From assembly GCA_029167225.1 (NCBI GenBank), contig JARFNK010000029.1, positions 1 through 64,000 of the forward strand: a DNA stretch of 64,000 nucleotides. The letters are read 5' to 3'. Source of the DNA: Sphingobium arseniciresistens. Lineage in GTDB: Bacteria > Pseudomonadota > Alphaproteobacteria > Sphingomonadales > Sphingomonadaceae. A program made the position numbers and the translations under genes. This document shows positions 61,924 to 64,000 of this stretch, piece after piece; the first letter of the stretch is position 1, and every line of letters starts with the position of its first letter. The notes beneath the pieces were generated by a model. The model did not search any database. It was not told the origin of the DNA and was given only the letters and a program-made list of their open reading frames with translations.

Positions 61924-62787
61924 TCAGTCATAATAAGCCGGTTCGTGCAGCAGGCGCTGAGACAGCGCCAGATCATGCGCGATCCACACCTGGGCATCCA
62001 GGCTCTTCGCCAGCGCCGCCACCATCGCTCGGGACTGCGGGGTCTGCGTCTTGCGTTCGGCATCCGGCATTCGGTTGAGCGTCGCCTCTTCCTTGAAATG
62101 ATAAAGGTCACCCGCGAGGATGACATTGCCCGTTTTAGGCAGTTTCACCACCGCCACGCTGTGCCCCGGTGAGTGACCGGGCGCGGATTTGATAATGACG
62201 CTGCCATCACCAAATACATCGTGATTATCTTCGATGATGATCGTCTTGGCCGTTTCCAGACCGACCCAATCCTGCTTTTCACGCGTGTAGCCGTTCGGGC
62301 CAAACATGAAATCGCGCTCGGCCTTTGAAACGAGCCAGGTCGTCGTACGCGAAAATAGGTTGCCGTTTCCGCTATGATCCCAATGGGCATGCGACAGCGA
62401 GAGATAGGTGATCTGGTCGGGCGTGTACCCGATGTCGGCAAGTTGGCCGAGCAGGCTGCGCATCCTGACGACGGCGACATGCTTGTTCGGCTGGAATTCG
62501 CCCAGCGGCCTTCCCGTGAAGCGATCCGAAACGCCGGTATCCCACAGGAACGTGCCTTTTGGATGCACGATCAGGAAGCACATATTGGCCATGATCGTGC
62601 TGGCAACCTCATCGCGCGTCAGATTGAAGCCTTCGGGCATGTCTGTGGCGAGGGCGCCGCAATCGAGCACATAGAGCCGCGGCCCGGAAACCGCCGGCTT
62701 GGGTCGCAGTTCGGCTGAAACAGTTGGCGGAAAAATGAGGGCAGCCGCGCAGTATATCGCCAGATTCCGCAGTATTGCCATTCTCAT
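61924..62787 (-). CDS. Exported MBL-fold hydrolase, N-acyl homoserine lactonase-like
   Basis: 287 residues. Signal peptide (ILRNLAIYCAAALIFPPTVSA). The metallo-beta-lactamase core has Zn motif HAHWDH (133-138), His in APGHSPGHS, Asp in LAGDLYH and His in WIAHDLA, the dinuclear site of AHL lactonases such as AiiA. The upstream strand LWDTGVS and FQPNKH also fit. If it acts on AHLs in the periplasm it would be a quorum-quenching enzyme, but the MBL family has many substrates. ATG 62787 with GAGGGGAG upstream is the start; the frame's extension to 63006 is spurious. Confidence 0.8.
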   Translation of the reverse strand: MRMAILRNLAIYCAAALIFPPTVSAELRPKPAVSGPRLYVLDCGALATDMPEGFNLTRDEVASTIMANMCFLIVHPKGTFLWDTGVSDRFTGRPLGEFQPNKHVAVVRMRSLLGQLADIGYTPDQITYLSLSHAHWDHSGNGNLFSRTTTWLVSKAERDFMFGPNGYTREKQDWVGLETAKTIIIEDNHDVFGDGSVIIKSAPGHSPGHSVAVVKLPKTGNVILAGDLYHFKEEATLNRMPDAERKTQTPQSRAMVAALAKSLDAQVWIAHDLALSQRLLHEPAYYD

Positions 62788-63134
62788 CGCCGCTCCCCTC
62801 GAGGCCGACACCAATCGTTGATGTGATTGGCATTCGATAAATATCGTAGGAGGATCGCTGGTGATTACTACTGCTTTCGCCGTCCAGCCGTTAACATGTG
62901 TGCCGCCGCTGCCGCGCACCCGTTTCTTGGCGCGAGGCGGCCTGCCTGATTGCGGGCGCGAGCGTTGATCTGCCGTCGGCTGCACGCTGCCTTGCGGGAG
63001 ATACATGACGGATCCGGATCAAGAGAACGGCGAATCGCATCATCTGGACGAGAGAGGGCCATGCACACATGGCCACGGCGCATGCTGCTGCCGCGCTTGG
63101 CCAAATATCGCAATCCATGTTGCCAAGAGAATAT
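62788..63134. other. Gene-free region between MBL hydrolase and tRNA-Lys
   Basis: About 350 bases without a supported gene. Visible structure: a CCAATC/GATTGG inverted pair near 62809-62830, the palindrome CGATAAATATCG (62835-62846), which may belong to the hydrolase promoter, and a perfect hairpin GGCCATG, CACA, CATGGCC (63057-63074). Confidence 0.45.
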
Positions 63135-63210
63135 GGTGAGCCCTGCTGGATTCGAACCAGCGACCTACTGATTAAAAGTCAGTTGCTCTACCGACTGAGC
63201 TAAGGGCCCG
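63135..63210 (-). tRNA. tRNA-Lys (anticodon TTT)
   Basis: 76 bases including encoded CCA. Acceptor GGGCCCT pairs with AGGGCTC (one G-T). Anticodon stem ACTGA/TCAGT with loop CTTTTAA gives TTT. T-arm GCTGG-TTCGAAT-CCAGC is perfect. CCA ends at 63135 on the minus strand. Confidence 0.97.
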
Positions 63211-63250
63211 GCTGGATCACTTCCGTTGCGGAAGCGTGCCTGAGGGCTTC

Positions 63251-63279
63251 CCACTAGGGAAGGACGGGATTGGGGTCAA
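63251..63279 (-). promoter_or_regulatory. Possible promoter of tRNA-Lys
   Basis: On the minus strand TTGACC (63274-63279) and TAGTGG (63251-63256) are separated by 17 bases, about 40 bases upstream of the tRNA 5' end and just after the folK stop. The -35 is good; the -10 is poor. Confidence 0.3.
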
Positions 63280-63285
63280 TCGGCT

Positions 63286-63807
63286 TTACGTGGAAATTGG
63301 CTGCGGAAAATGCGCGCGGAAACGCTTTGCCGCCAACCGGGCATGGAGATGACGCACGGCAAGGCCGCTCCGCGGGTCGCGCCAGCCCGGGGCGATGGCG
63401 GCGAGCGGGGCCAGCACGAAATCGCGGGCGTGCCACGCCATATGGGGCACTGTCAGCGGGCGGGATCGCCAGCGGCCCCCGCTCCACAGGATGATGTCGA
63501 GGTCCAGCGTCCTTGCGCCCCAGCGGCGGCCCTTGCCGCGCCCGAACTGCCGCTCCAGCGACTTGAGATGGGCGAGCAGCGCGGGGGGGCTGAGCGGGCT
63601 CTCGACGACGACGGCTGCGTTGGCGAAGGTGCGGGCGGATGGGCCGAGCGGCGCGCTGGCGATGATGGGGGAGGCCGCGCACAGTCTTGTCGGGCCGCTG
63701 TCCAGCGCCCGCATCGCGGCACGCACGATCGCCTGCGGGCCGAGGCGCGCGGAAAGCGGCCGGTTCGATCCAATGGCAATGGCGTAGCGTGACGAGCCTG
63801 TCATCAT
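63286..63807 (-). CDS. folK: 2-amino-4-hydroxy-6-hydroxymethyldihydropteridine diphosphokinase
   Basis: 173 residues. HPPK motifs: YAIAIGSNRPL at the start, LKSLERQFGRGKGRRWGARTLDLDIILW with the metal-binding DLDI, and HARDFVLAPLAAIAPGWRDP (elements). It transfers pyrophosphate in folate synthesis. The ATG at 63807 or 63804 (adjacent) begins the domain; the open frame to 63987 upstream is Arg/Pro-rich and not family-like. It reads towards tRNA-Lys. Confidence 0.93.
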   Translation of the reverse strand: MMTGSSRYAIAIGSNRPLSARLGPQAIVRAAMRALDSGPTRLCAASPIIASAPLGPSARTFANAAVVVESPLSPPALLAHLKSLERQFGRGKGRRWGARTLDLDIILWSGGRWRSRPLTVPHMAWHARDFVLAPLAAIAPGWRDPRSGLAVRHLHARLAAKRFRAHFPQPIST

Positions 63808-64000
63808 GCTACGCCTATCGCCACATGCCGGGTTGCGAAAGCCCGTTCCTGCGCAGCTTGGGGTTGGTGGCGTCTGGGGGCTCGCCCCGATCCCATGGAC
63901 GGCCGGGATGGACCGCCCAGAGCATCGCGCCTCGCCCAGATGTCGAACCCTTCTCCTCCTTGGAAAAGAAGAACGGTCCTCAGCCATCGGAGCGAGTCAC

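Overview
The window is about 64 kb of a high-GC chromosome from an alphaproteobacterium, most likely a sphingomonad (order Sphingomonadales). The grounds are gene content: an HPr-rel-A kinase cluster, a DUF2794 gene beside cysE, a TorF-type porin, PstA and PstC with large N-terminal extensions, and copies of the palindromic repeat built on CCTTCGACA / GCTCAGGACGAACGG that is common between sphingomonad genes. No phage, transposase, rRNA or CRISPR array is visible. The region reads as ordinary chromosome with a few accessory insertions.

Layout, left to right. 0.2-3.1 kb: an LLM flavin oxidoreductase, an OsmC protein, a PRC-barrel protein and a PmtA-like methyltransferase. 3.1-8.4 kb: a LysR regulator divergent from a valine/isobutyryl-CoA operon (acyl-CoA dehydrogenase, 3-hydroxyisobutyryl-CoA hydrolase, enoyl-CoA hydratase, 3-hydroxyisobutyrate dehydrogenase). 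8.4-11.5 kb: an ECF sigma factor with a short FecR and an MFS dicarboxylate-type permease. 11.5-17.7 kb: a zinc-ribbon membrane protein, a sirtuin, dapB, nth, tRNA-Arg(CCG), a zeta-class GST, a PAP2 phosphatase, HU and a YbaK deacylase. 17.8-21.4 kb: a 1189-residue mosaic GH5 glycosidase carrying CBM-like, RTX and Ala-rich segments. 22-29 kb: an LplT-like transporter, pgsA-moaD-moaE, oxyR, a TauE/SafE permease divergent from cysE, and a polytopic membrane protein with a perfect palindrome in its promoter region.

29.3-38.3 kb is a complete phosphate module: an OprO/P-type porin and, on the other strand, phoR, a Pho box, then pstS-pstC-pstA-pstB-phoU-phoB. 38.5-41.1 kb is a tightly coupled four-gene HPr-rel-A cluster: a Tat-signal protein, a PqqD-like protein, an HprK-related kinase A and a nucleotidyltransferase. 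It is the best candidate here for an uncharacterised biological system. 41.2-45.4 kb: yciB and the dapF-mtaB-ftsY operon, plus a PilZ protein. 45.4-48.9 kb: an APC permease, an alginate-export-type barrel and a small protein.

49.2-55.3 kb is the ffh-rpsP-rimM-trmD-rplS block. It is split between rimM and trmD by a VapBC toxin-antitoxin pair, a serine hydrolase and a small membrane protein, all translationally coupled. 55.5-60.6 kb: a small secreted protein, an OmpR/EnvZ-type two-component pair, and a beta-carbonic anhydrase paired with a SulP anion transporter. 61-64 kb: a TorF-like porin, an exported AHL-lactonase-like metallo-hydrolase, tRNA-Lys(TTT) and folK. The last ~190 bases (63808-64000) and the first ~240 bases show no gene. 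All functions are inferred by reading protein motifs; no database search was run.
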